Shown here one piece after another: positions 32,827-44,855 of a DNA stretch of 64,000 nt. Position 1 is the first letter of the stretch. Each line of letters opens with the position of its first letter. The position numbers and the translations under genes were made by a program. The notes under the pieces are model-generated. The model saw nothing but the letters and a program-made list of their open reading frames with translations, made no database searches and was not told where the DNA came from. Origin of the DNA: Nemophila menziesii (lineage: Eukaryota; Streptophyta; Magnoliopsida; Boraginales; Hydrophyllaceae); the NCBI GenBank assembly GCA_029959085.1, contig JARWIR010000023.1, positions 8,879,860-8,943,859 on the forward strand, given 5' to 3'.

Positions 32827-33599
32827 TGTATGCACAATTTACATTATATGGATGAGAAGTTAGTGAATTATATAGATCAATAGTACATCTATCGTACTTT
32901 ATTAAATAAAAAATAATAACTCAATGATCGCGACTTGAGTCTCTTTACAATATGGACAATACCAAGTTGGGTTTTATTCATTAAGAGCATCATAATCATT
33001 ATAATTATTTTATATCCATTAAGGGGAACACACCCTCCACAATTCTCTTATTTATGAATACTAGTATTATAAAGATTTTTTTTACTAGGTATTATATCAA
33101 TGGAGTCAAACCTTTCCAACAAAGTGAGACTAACAAAGGGAAATTCTATAATTGACTCTAACTAATTTTTCCCTTAGGCTCATCTTTCCCCACATATTTT
33201 ATTCACAAATAGAGTCCCATGAATGAAAGTACCAAAAGTGGATCATTTCATACACATATTGATAAAAGTGTAGCACAAACCGATCCTCTTTTATTAGGAT
33301 TCTATTTCACTAACACGGTGCCCGTTTAAAAAAACACATAACAATTTCCTTAGTTTTCATACTTTATCAACTTAATCCAAAACCACCAACCCTTCATGTT
33401 GCACCATATAGATCTCTTCTCATAGATCTTCATTCACACATATATTTAATATCCAATTGATATATATTCATGTTTTTGAATGAAATTTAGGGCAACAAGA
33501 GTTAAAAAGTGGTAATATAAGGGGCCAAAGTAATCCTTAAACTCATAAAAACGTGGAAACTTAAGGACTTATCCATGAGTCATTCACTTTTCGACTTGT

Positions 33600-33988
33600 A
33601 TGAGACTAATAGATCTTGTTGGGTCATTTCCCTATGACGTACTTATTCTCATCAGAATCATCACCCTCATGCCTTTTCTGAACCGTTTCACAGATAGTCT
33701 TTCTTGACTTCTCAATGGTACACAAATAAAAGGTGGGGTTCGTCACATTATCCAAGATCCATCCTCTAACCACTGAATTAGCTTTCTTGAACCAACTTTT
33801 AAATTTAGAAACCTAGCATGTAGTTCTTTGGTATATTCCCCATTGGCCTCAATGGCAGGGAGTACCTTGAGAACGGCAAGGTCTAGTTCATGTTGTTCAA
33901 GACATATCAGTCGATTTTGTACCCAACGTTTGTAGTTTGAACCATTGAAAGGCTCCAACATAGTCACGTCGGGAAAAGGCCTTTGCAT
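33600..33988 (-). pseudogene. Copia gag N-terminal fragment
   Basis: The first 81 codons from 33988 include EPFNGSNYKRWVQNRL, the DUF4219/UBN2-type start of Copia gag, followed by CLEQHELD. After the stop a further gag-like block ends in KYVIGK near 33635. The rest of gag-pol is missing. It might still supply an RNA-packaging signal. Confidence 0.75.
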
Positions 33989-34071
33989 TCAATTATGAAG
34001 CAACTGCCGAGATAGGAAAAACCATTTCTAAAGAAAACAACCAGTGATATTACAATAATATCTTTTTAAAT

Positions 34072-34784
34072 TGTTGGAAAAATAACAATCTCACTGGTTT
34101 TAAAAGTAGAGAAATGGAATTCCAAAAGTAAAATAAAATATAATATTCAATTAAAGTAATACTACACTATTACAATAAATTGAAAATAACGAAACTTACA
34201 TGGAAAATACGAGAAAAGAATTATTACATGGAATGTAAAATGGTGTTAAAAAGATATTCCGGTCGTGCCGGTTATCTCAAACAGATGTTCTACTCTACAG
34301 AAATAGTATACTAGAATATTTGAGAGAGAAATATAATAGTATTTCTAATTCTTAGTTTCGTTCTACATCCTATTCTTTATTCTCTCTAGAATATTTTTTT
34401 TCTTTCTATTCTCTCTATATTTTTCCATTCTCTCAAGAATAATATTTTCCTTATCATCTTGAAAATGAAAGTGACAAAGTCACTATTTATAGAAGAAAAA
34501 GCAAGACAAGAAAATTGTCACATTAATGCTCGTCAATGCTCATTAAAGTCGTCCGTTTTTTTCATTATCAAGTTTTTGTAACTCCTATAACAACTAATAT
34601 ATATATAAAGAACCATTAATCTTTTATCAAGAATAAGGAATTATTTGAAATTAAATAATTCCAATGTTCCTTCTTTTTTCCCAAATTATAATGTGTGACA
34701 AATTGGCACAAAAAATATTTTCTACTCTTCCAAGAACATGAAAGGATTATTTAAAATAAATTATATTTAAGAATAATTCCAACA
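34072..34784 (-). repeat. 5' LTR of the short Copia element
   Basis: 713 bp, TG...CA ends. It lies next to the gag start, as expected for minus orientation. No canonical initiator-Met primer site could be identified next to it. Confidence 0.93.
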
Positions 34785-34865
34785 ATAATGAATATAGAGA
34801 AAAGTTTATTATATTTATGTGAGAAAAAGACCCCATGGATACTCAGTAATTTGCGTTTTAGAAAA

Positions 34866-35160
34866 TACATACCAAGGTTTCCGAAGTGGACAAACAGGTA
34901 CACAACATTATATTTTTTGCCTTCCATTAGTACCCGATGTTAATTCTGGTGTTAAGTGATGACGTGGTAGGGGTAAAACAGTTACTTCACAACTAAAAAA
35001 AATTATAATTAAATAAATAAAATTATGCCATGTCAACATTTAACGTGTATTGAACTGCGGGTACTAAAGGACTGCAAAAATGAAAATGTTGAGAATCTGA
35101 ATGTCCAATTTTGAAAAATTGGGAATCTGTTTGTCAATTCAAAACATTGGGTATTTAGGA
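34866..35160. repeat. MITE with long imperfect inverted arms
   Basis: The left arm (GTGGACAAACAGGTACACAA near 34886; CCATTAGTACCCG near 34925) matches the reverse complement of the right arm (TTGACAAACAG; CCTTTAGTACCCG) over roughly 80 bp with mismatches. No coding sequence. The right arm also opens the window at 1-80. Confidence 0.6.
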
Positions 35161-35279
35161 GGTCTTTTTCCCTAAAAATAATAAGGGAGCAATCAACATA
35201 ATTCTCTTCACCGAACATAATAATAATATCTATACAAGTTATGTCTAATATAAATGATATAATAAATAATAATATACTT

Positions 35280-36978
35280 ATGACATTGTTCAAACTAGAC
35301 CTGGGGAATATTATTCCATCTCTATTGTAGATGATTTCACTAGGTTTGGTTATATCTATTTGATTTTTTGTAAATCTGGAGCATTGAAATGTTTTATGAT
35401 ATTTGTCAATGAAGCAGAATACCAGTTTGAGTGGAAGGTAAAAACCTTAAAGACCGACCGTGGACGTGAATATCTATAAGATTAGTTTAAAAAACCTTGT
35501 GATGAAAACGGGATAGTAAGATAGCTTCCTATACACCACAACCGAATGGTGTGGCTGAAAGAAGGAATGGAACAATCCCAGAAATGGTTAGGTCTATGAT
35601 GGCACAAACTAATCTTCCAATATCTTATTAGAAAGATGCGTTGCTTAACGGTAATTATATACTTAACTGAGTACCCACAAAGACAATCCCATCTACTCCT
35701 TATGAATCTGGACAGGTAAGAAACATAACCCTTCATACTGGTGACCCTGGGTGTCGGCAAGATATGTTCATGACCTATCTCATAAATATGGAAAGTTAGT
35801 TCCAAGAGTCAAGAAGTGTATCTTTGTAAGATTGCCAAAGAACTCTAAAGGTTATGTGTTTATTGGTGAACACGACGGTGACGGTCTTACCGAAAATGCG
35901 TCAAGAGATATCACATTTTTAGAAAATGATTTCCCTAGTAGAGGTGAGGTTAATAGAAATTATGTTTTATGCGAATTTAATTATACTCCAAAGATGATAT
36001 GTAAACAAATATGACACCTAATTAGCTAACACATACTCAAGAAGTAAAGACTGACACTACTCCACATCGTGAGACAGAAGAAACAATTGCATCATCTAGT
36101 AATCCTATTTCTCACGATTCTCAACCTAAGAGAAGTTCTAGAGGTTTATTTCCTATTCTTTGGTTTGAAATCGAAGGAAAGGTCTTTATGATAACTCCAC
36201 AAGATGTGAAAAGAACCTCGAACAGTAAGAACAGATCTTCCATGTCCTGCTAAGAATGAACGAAGTAAAGAAATGGAAGAATAAATGGAGTGGATGAAGA
36301 AAATCCAGGTTTGGGAACTGGTTGATTTCCCAAAAGGACGTAAGACGATTGGGAATAAATGAGTTCTCAAAATAAAAATAAAGCTTCACAATTATATTAC
36401 GGGGTATAAATCTCACTTTATAGCGAAAGGTTATACTCAACGGGAAGGAATAGATTTTGAGGAAACTTTTTCTCTTGTTGTTAGATTTACCTCGTTACGT
36501 CTTATTTTATCTATTGCGGCGTATCTCAGTCTCGATTTTCACCTAATAGATCTTAAAACTGCATCATAAAGTTATTTCATCACTGATTTGAAATTATAAG
36601 TAAAGACCATTGTGTTATGTAAGGTGTTCCAAGGAAAACAAATGTGATTTTAACTTTATATGTGGAGGAAATCGTATTAGATAAGAATGATAAAGAGTTT
36701 AGCTTCTCAATTTGACATGAAAGATATGGAATAATCAAATTATATTCTTGGTGTTAATATTCACAAAGATAGGTCTAGACATCTATTATCTTTATCTCAA
36801 GAACCTTACATCATGAATATACTTGAGTGCTTTAGTATGAGTAAGTGCAATGTCATTGATACTTTTGTAGAAAAAAGAATAAACTTAAGTCTTGACATGT
36901 ATCATAGCACTCCAGAAGAGAAACATAATATATCTACGAGAAACATATTCTAGTTCCATTAGTAGTCTTATATATGAG
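35280..36978 (+). pseudogene. Ty1/Copia integrase-RT remnant
   Basis: Integrase blocks occur near 35320-35700 (VKTLKTDRGREYL at about 35440), followed by the integrase C-terminus KCIFVRLPKNSKGYVF near 35815-35865 and SRDITFLENDF near 35905. RT blocks include WVLKIKI-like sequence near 36360, then SLASQFDMKDME near 36700, NYILGVNIHKDRSRHLLSLS near 36740-36800 and EPYIMNIL near 36803. Many stops and frameshifts; the central RT with the YVDD loop is largely lost. It is cut at about 36978 by a SINE-like repeat. Confidence 0.85.
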
Positions 36979-37085
36979 AGACACATTGGACTCGAAAACA
37001 TTTTGAATCCAATAAGATTCGATCCCAAGACCTCTTGGTCTCTACGTAGTTGTCTAACCACTAGACAACCTATCGATGTTAACTC
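36979..37085 (-). repeat. tRNA-derived SINE
   Basis: On the minus strand GGTTGTCTAGTGGTTAGACA (A box region, about 37071-37052) and GGGATCGAATC (B box, 37025-37015) have tRNA-like spacing. No intact acceptor stem. It lies at the end of Copia RT similarity. Confidence 0.6.
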
Positions 37086-38841
37086 ACATGTACGTTTCAC
37101 ATCAAAAAAAAATTATTTTCGCTATTCTCTACATAGTGATAAGGTCACTCACCTTACACCCAACAAAACCCATTTCTCTTTATTTCTAACACAAATAGTG
37201 ATTCTTCATTCTTATCAAACCACTGTAAGTTAATCTATATTTTTATTCACAAGATTTGATATTTAACCTAAAATGCGTATTAGGTCTAGTTTAATTTTGT
37301 GTCCCGTTAACCTTTTTAAGGTTAATTTTAGGGTTTAATGGTGATGATCAAGAAAAAATTTGTTAATGGGTGTTTTAAATTATTGTATCTTTTAATAGGA
37401 TGCATTATTAACATTTTTTATGGGTTTTACTTAGAATGAACTCTGAATTTTCCTATCAAGGTTCGCAACATAATTCTACTACCCAAATACGTAAGAGGCC
37501 TCGACTTTCCCTAATTGGTACTCTCTCTCTATCTCTCTCTCTCTCTCTCTCTATCTGTCTCTCTCTCCCTCTCTCTCATGTATTAATGTGTGTTTATATG
37601 GTTGTAATTATATATTAAAGGAAAACTCAATTATCCAATGCATTCGTGTATGTAACCCAACATGTTATTTTCATTGTATTGTTTTAGTTTAGAAACAATA
37701 ATTACTCAGATATGCAACGTCTTATTATGAGTCCAGGCACAGTTAGAAATTTCGTTTGTGGACGCTATAATATTAAAAGGATTTTAGTGAATTGGATGAG
37801 CTGAAGTAGGGTGGGGTTTTTATTTAGAATTCAACTATTAAATATAATTTTTATTCAATTTTTGTAAAGTTATTGAGTAAAAAGTAATATCTTATATATC
37901 AAAAAAATTATAATATGTTGAAAAATTATTTGAAAAACTTTATTCTCTAAATGGATGAAGAAAAAAAGTTTAACTAATAATTCTAAAAAATTATTTTATA
38001 AGCGTCAATTGTCAAAAGGTCCAAAACTAAATTTTCTCATTTTTAATGGGTTTAAGTTTTTTTCCTTCCGCAAATGGTCAAATTTCTAATGGGGTATCTT
38101 TGTTTTTATAATAAGTTACGATTTTATCTAATGGTTTATACAAATTTTTTAATGGTTCACGTGTATTATTTTTTATAGGTTAAACATATTTCTTAAATGT
38201 TATTTGTAATAATTAGTGTAAACTTTATTAGCTAACAATATTCTTGTAAAGACATTTGAATCAATAACCCATAAATACTTACATAACATAATTTGGACTC
38301 ATGAACAACCCATATATCACGACGAAGGGATCACTTGGTGTGATTAACAACAGAGAAATAGCCGATAAAAAGATATATAGCAAGCAACTAAGATATATAT
38401 GTGTGTGTATATATTAATATATATCAACGTCGGTAAACAACCTGGATTAAACCTCAATTAGTAAAATACTGATAATTTGTACATGGATTTGTGGGCCACA
38501 ACAATAATATTTCATAGTATTCAAAATTTATAAATTACCATAACATCAGCGTGAAAATCTAATAAATGGTCAAGTAAAAAATAACAAAGAAAATGTCATC
38601 AATAACGCGAGTAAAGATGAATAATTATGTATTACTTGAATATAATTAACAAAATCATGTTTGATGTTTATTTCTTGGTTTCTTATGTTTCTATGTAAAG
38701 AAATTAATTATATGGTAAATTACACCATTTATCTTTCAGTACGTTGGTGGTCCAGGCTTGCTTGCACGCACAACGAATAATCACACAAGGATATACCTGC
38801 CTCCACATGTATATTCCCAATTAAATTCAGAACTAGGTTAC
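37086..38841. other. AT-rich DNA without recognised genes
   Basis: A 60-codon frame from 37436 begins MNSEFSYQGSQHNS and runs into the CT microsatellite; it is unrecognised. The rest holds stops in all frames and short TA/TG runs near 38390-38425. Confidence 0.5.
37519..37578 (+). repeat. (CT)n microsatellite
   Basis: An imperfect CT run of about 60 bp with TATCT and TGTCT interruptions. Confidence 0.95.
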
Positions 38842-40421
38842 TGGTGTCACCTGGTGTGTTATAAAATAACACCCCCATATAGGAAGGACACGTACCGCAA
38901 GTGTACAGATCGTCCAAGTAATATCCGGTAAACGGGAATTCGATCTCAGGAACGGATTGGATATGACTTTAGATGTTATGAAATAAGTGTGTGTAGTTGT
39001 TATATGACGCGGAAAATAAAATAGATAAATATTTGCTTTTATTTTATTTAAGGACTAAAGTGAAAATAATGTAAAATACTAAATTAATTAATGCAAATAA
39101 ATGAGATGCAAATAAATAAAATATGAGAAGACGCAAGGATGAGAAATAGTACTTGAGTTTCGCAAGGGTTTCGCCTAAATCTATTCAATCAATGTTCTCG
39201 TTTAAGAGTCGAATGGGTAACTAATCGGGATTCGAGTTTATCCTAACCCCCGCCAGGGTGGAATTAGGAGCTATCCTAGGGTATTACAAACCCCGTCAAG
39301 GTTATTATAAGCTACCTTTGAATGTTCAAGTGTTTAACCCAAACGGCTATAAGATTAACTAATTCCGCAAGGATCAATAATTTATATATTACATCTATTA
39401 CGTAGTTCAGTAATTAAACCCCCCGTCAAGGTGATCATTACGCCACTATAATGAATAGTTTAATTACTAATTCCTATTTTTGATTCATGACTTCAAAAAC
39501 AGTAAATATATTCACGATAATAGAAAATACTAATTTACCCAATTCAAATTAATTCTTTCAATCCCAAATTCAATAACATTAATTAAATAAATTGGGGCAC
39601 AGCCCATTAAAGCGATTCTCAAGCACAAATGAGTTTAGCTCATAATTAAAATTAAAACTAAAGAAATAAAATTAAAGGAACTCGTGTTTTATAGAAAGAA
39701 AAATAAATAAAACCTAATTAAGAGGTTGTTGAATTAATTGTTGGTCGAAGAATTACTTCTCCAGCTTCAGCTTTTTCTTCTCTCTTGCTTTTGGCTTTTC
39801 GGTCTAACGCTCGGCCTTTTGTAAAATGAATTGTGTGTAAAAATAAAGTCAAAAGGCCTATATATACTAATAAAATCGGACTTGGTCTTATTTTAAATAA
39901 TTTAATGAAATATTAAATGACCCAAGTCCACTCTTCAAGTCCAAATCATGTATCTGGTGTACACCATCCACTAAAACGGCTGTAACTTTCTCAATTTAAC
40001 TTCGAATTGACTCATTCAACTTGCTATTTTTTTGTAACTTGATAAGGAACGAACCTTATTTACAACTCAGTGGCTGAATCCATGTTTAAGTGCCTCGAAA
40101 TCAGCAATTATCATCATCCTTCCAGATTTGTAGCTCTAGTTTGTCAACTCTTTGGCATATTTCTTCTCGCCTTCGACTTCTTTACACGATCTAAGACTCC
40201 CGTTCTTGATTTCTCTTCTTGCTAGTACTAAAAACCTACAAAATTTACACTAAAACAAACCATTTAACGTGCAATAGTTTAATAAATGAAAAATACTAAA
40301 ATCCAAGGAGGAAAAATTATATATAACAATTTAATCCTAAAAAGTCTATCAAATTAGTCAAATAATCACCTAAAATGATGTCTCCTATGGGCATATAATT
40401 AGAGCAAAAGAGGAGACATCA
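38842..40421 (-). repeat. Athila-2 3' LTR
   Basis: 1580 bp, plus-strand ends TGGTGTCACC and GACATCA. It is closest to subfamily B (19300-20841). The inverted GATGTCTCC/GGAGACATCA pair is at the right end (40378-40421). Confidence 0.85.
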
Positions 40422-41954
40422 AGACCTCCAACTCAAACCTTTGTCGTCTCGACAAAGTAAACTTACAAACAAAGGTCTAAGGTGAATGCAGAGATGCAAA
40501 AGCTAGTAAATACACCCAAAGCAATACTTAAAATAAATCTCATATAACAAACATTAGGAATTAATATACACATACACTTATCATGCAAAATCAAACACAA
40601 ATAATATCAATCTTAAAATTAACTTCACAATGCTAGAAGGTTACACTTGTACTTATATCAATATGATGGCTATAGGGTGTTCATTGATCCTCACTCGCTT
40701 TGAATGCTCCACTTAGTATACTCCCTATTAGTTGAATTATAAACTCACTATGCACCTAAGAATCAGGAGGACTTTATGGTTTTAGCGTAGGCTTAGGGAC
40801 AGTGTGGTATGTATATTTGGTAAATTTGAAGCGAGCTTTTGGCTCTCTCCTCACTTACCATCAACAACTGTCCACAAGCTTGAGTTTACACTTGAATAAT
40901 GTTCTCACTCAACCCATTTGATGAACTAATTTAGCATCCCTAAGTTAACCCAATATAGACTAAGATGATTTCCAAAAATTTCCACTTTGCCGGGTAAGTT
41001 ATTCTTTCCTTTTCTTTTTAAAATTCTTTTTTTTTTGTATAGTAGCTAACCAGATTCCTGGTTTGTGATGATCGGGTTCCCGGTCCTTATTGTCTTGACT
41101 TCTTTTTTTCTTCTAAATCTCGGCAATGGGTTACAAATAATAATATCATCTGAAATTGTACCTTAATGTAAACACGTATAGTTCCCTCCCAATATAATTT
41201 CCCAAATATGGATCCACCACCCCAAACTCAAGCTTGAGACAGGTCTCAGGATCGTGATTCAAGTGCGGGTCATTTGGAAAGGCCTAATAAACTAAGGGGA
41301 TAAGAGATTATATCGTGGCGACAAAAGAAATGGCTTTAAGGCTCAAAATTGGGCTAAGAAGGATTAAATTAATACAAGGGATTAAAGGCTAAAAAGGTCT
41401 CAAATGGCTTAACAAAGAACTGCCCCTATCATTTTCCTAGTTACATAGCTCGCCTTTAGTTCATACCTAAGTGGGTTCTCTGCTAATTTGTATCTCACGT
41501 TCTACAAACCAAACATTTTCCTTAAGTACAAGTTTAATTCTTTTGCATTGTTCATTAATTCTTCCTATCAATTAACTATGTTTGCATGAAATTAAAGTGT
41601 GTTTTATACTAACTCCTAAAGTCCACTATTTACTATCATAGATTCATCAAAAGTATTCTTAATGGGGACATTTAAGATCTTCTACAGTCAACCGCAACCC
41701 CTAATTAATTTATTGAAAGCAATTAAACCACATAACACGTAAAAATGGGATGAGGCAACGAACCACACTCCAAACTCAAAAATGAGTCGTGTCCCCATGA
41801 CTCGAAAAGACTCAAAGCAACTAAACTAATATACACTAAATGAGAAAGAGTTCGAAAACGTATCTCAACCATCACTAGGCTAGTTACCAATGTTGTGTCC
41901 AGGTTGGGCATCTTTTGTGAGGATTGAGTAAATGACATGTTGCATATTGCTCAC

Positions 41955-43533
41955 TGATGTCTCCCTAAATGTTCTAACTTTATGCCCCTGGGAGACACCT
42001 TTTTTGGTGTTTATTTGACTATTTAGATAGACTTTTGGTCTTAAAATGCAATAAATCGATTTTCCTCTTTTAATTCTAGTATTTTTGATTTATTAAACTT
42101 TTGCGCATAATATGGTTTGTCTTGAGTTAAAAGTTGTAGGTTTTGAATACTAGCTAGGAGAGGAAGCCAAGAATGAAGTTAAAGATTGTGTAATGAAGTC
42201 AAAGCAAGAAGAAATATCCCGAAAAATTGATTATTTTAAGCTGCAAATCTAGAAAGTTGTCAAAGATTGCTGATTCCGAGCCATCTAAGAGTGGGTTTAG
42301 CCTCTGACTTTTGAAGAGAAAATGTGCCCCATTGAGTTACAGAACTTTAGAAACTAGAACGAGGTCAATCCGAGTTGAAACGAGCCGGTTAGAGCTGTTT
42401 TAGTGGAAGTGGTGCAGCAGTTACAAGATTTGAGCTTAATTAGTGGACTTGGGCTTTTTTAAAATTCACTTAAACCTAAGTAAAAGCCCTAGTCCGAATT
42501 TAGCACTATAAATATGCCTTTAGATCTCATTATTCAGCACCTTTCATTTTATTCTTCAATTAAAATCATCCTTAGAAGAGAGTGTCCAGAGAGAACGTCA
42601 GAAGCAAGGAAAATGAGAAAGCTAAGAGCTGGAGAGAGTCATCTTCTCCAAATCGCAGCCAAGCCCAATTCCTAATTAGGTTTAATCTTTTATTTCTGTA
42701 ATTGAAGAACATGATTTCTTTCTGTTTTAATTTAGTTTTTCGCATTAGTATGAGCTAATTTCATTAAGTGCTTAAGAACGCATAATGGGTTAATCCCAAT
42801 TTGATTTCGTTTAATGTGTTTGAATTTGGGATAATTTTTATTTAAATCAAATTGGACAAATTGTATTTTTCTTTAATTTGCTTTTATTTACTTTTATTCA
42901 ATTCGCGACTCAATATTAAGATTTAGTATCTAGGCTATTCCAATTAGTGGCGATTGGATCACCTTAACGGGGGTCTGGGTACATAACTAATTAACGAATA
43001 TAGGTTATAAATTATTTGACTCTGACGAGCTTAATTAAACTTATGGCCAATTGGGTAGAATAGACTTAATCACTTGAAAGTGGACTATAATCACCCTGAC
43101 GGGGTTTTAAGCACCTGAGAGTAGCTCGTCCACCCTTACGAGGGTAAGGAGAATTCCGAATCCCGACCAATACATATTTAAAAATTTGCCCCTTAAACAT
43201 GACATGAAATGAATTAATTAGGTGAAACCCTTGCGTCTCTCAAGTACTGCCTTTCCCATCTTGCGTAAACACTTTATTTTCTTGCGTCTAGTTAATTACT
43301 TGCATTAATTTAGTATTTTAATTTATTGTCTTAGCATTAGACAAACAATTCTAAAAATCATTTACTTGTTTTTACGTGCAATTAACTTCTATCTGTTAAG
43401 CATTAGAGTTAACCATTCCGTCCCTGAGAACGAATCTATTTTATCACTTATATTACTTGGGACAACCGTACACTTGCGGTTATGGTTTTCTTATCCTTAT
43501 TGCGTTTATTTTAGAACACACAAAGGACCACCA
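41955..43533 (+). repeat. Athila-3 5' LTR (subfamily A)
   Basis: Contains ACGGGG-type motifs near 42963, 43093 and 43133 and the ACAACCG/CGGTTAT hairpin near 43462. By eye it is somewhat over 90% like its partner. Confidence 0.95.
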
Positions 43534-43539
43534 AGTTTT

Positions 43540-43557
43540 TGGCGCCACTATCGGGGA
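43540..43557 (+). other. Athila-3 primer-binding site
   Basis: TGGCGCCACTATCGGGGA lies six bases after the LTR, a variant of the tRNA-Asp-complementary site with three differences. Confidence 0.8.
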
Positions 43558-43687
43558 CGGTAGCGTGTGACCCCGGTGTTTATCCTTTAGTGTTTATTTG
43601 CATTTTTATTTTTAGTTTTACGCTTGTGTTTGTTTTGTTTTTTTACGGGTGCTTTATTCAGGTAATGATCAAGAAATTTATTAAAAG

Positions 43688-44575
43688 ATGTATAAAGGAC
43701 ATTACCCAAATCCCGGTCCATTTGACTATTCTGAAGACTCTTCGGGACAACAACAATGGGGTATTAATTCTTACCAACAACCTTATCAATACCCGCAAGA
43801 GTAAGGATGGAACAATCAATGGATCGGGAATAATCAACAACAAACACCATATCACTATCAACAAGAGCATGAATGGAACAACTAGTGGGTTGAAAACATT
43901 CAACAGTATCCACCTCATCACTATCAACAAGAGACACTACAAGAGGAAGTCAATCGCCTATGGGAGGAAGTCAAGGCAGGAGAGCCATGGCGTAAGGAAA
44001 GAGAAGAGGAACACAAAGCCAACTGTGCATTCATACAACAGATGATAGACGAAATGGTTGCCCGAAACAACTCTCCTAACTTAGCTGAAAGTGGTAGTAA
44101 GTCTTATGAAGATCCCACTCCCTCGAGGGATGGAACAGATCAACCGGAAGAAGTTGTTGAGGAGGAGGTGTTGAAAGAAGGTGAGAATCTTGTTAGCATG
44201 GTGAAAGAAGGGGTAGCAACAAAAATCCTAGAAATTGAAACAGAGATTGCTATTCCTAAGGTGTATGCACATGACCAAGATATAGAACGCAAGCAAGAAG
44301 AGGTGGTGATCGAGGTTGTAGAAAATCCAAAGAAAGAATATAATGAGGTAGTAGTGGAAGATTGGGTTGAAAGCGAAGATGAATATGAAATGGTAGAGGG
44401 GTCAACTGAAGAAATAAAGGTTCAAAATAAAATAGAAGTTAAATCTCCGCCACAACAAGTTTACCCATACCGACTACGAATCTTGAATAAAAATAGAGCT
44501 AAAGAATCACCTCCACTACCACAAATGATCAATATGTGCTATACAAGCAAGGTGCCACACCGCGAGAGAAAATAG
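43688..44575 (+). pseudogene. Unrecognised ORF of Athila-3 (two in-frame stops)
   Basis: From the ATG at 43688 one frame runs 295 codons with only two stops (TAA 43802, TAG 43883). The N-terminal 85 codons are Tyr/Gln/Asn-rich with repeated YQQ, WNN and NNQQQ elements. Next comes a predicted helix (EEVNRLWEEVKAGEPWRKER, about 93-112), then a Ser/Pro linker and a long acidic Glu/Val stretch (about 155-255), ending in a basic tail. No capsid, zinc knuckle or enzyme motif is visible. It occupies the gag position behind the leader. Frame conservation suggests a protein once made by the family; its role is unknown. A degraded basic extension follows to about 44855. Confidence 0.6.
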
Positions 44576-44855
44576 GCAAGGAGGAGCACCTACCCACCAC
44601 ATTTTAAAGATGAATACGAGATTGAAACAAGGAATAAAAATAAGCTTCTACTCTAATGTAGTGGAAAATGAGTTTCGTCGTGAAAGTAAGAAGGCGAAAC
44701 AGAGTACTTACCCACCTCCTTTTAGAGATCGATTAAATAATATTCTAAGGAGGAAGGTTCTAAAGATTTCACATCAAGGAAGAGGCGAGTTTAAGCGGAG
44801 GAACACCGCAAGGGCCTCATTACCATCTTCATGGAAGGTAACGCGTCGAACTTAA

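Larger units (their letters stand above)
31474..34784 (-). mobile_element. Short Ty1/Copia element with near-identical LTRs
   Basis: LTRs of 714 and 713 bp (31474-32187, 34072-34784) start TGTTGG and end CCAACA. They are flanked by identical ATAAT target duplications (31469-31473, 34785-34789). On the minus strand a purine-rich tract (GAGTGGGGGA) precedes the 3' LTR. The 1.9-kb interior has only gag-like coding sequence and no protease, integrase, RT or RNase H, so the element is non-autonomous. High LTR similarity indicates a recent insertion. Confidence 0.93.

Noticed and set aside
36979..37085. Functional minus-strand tRNA gene
   Set aside because: A and B boxes are good but acceptor pairing is missing; a SINE head explains it better.
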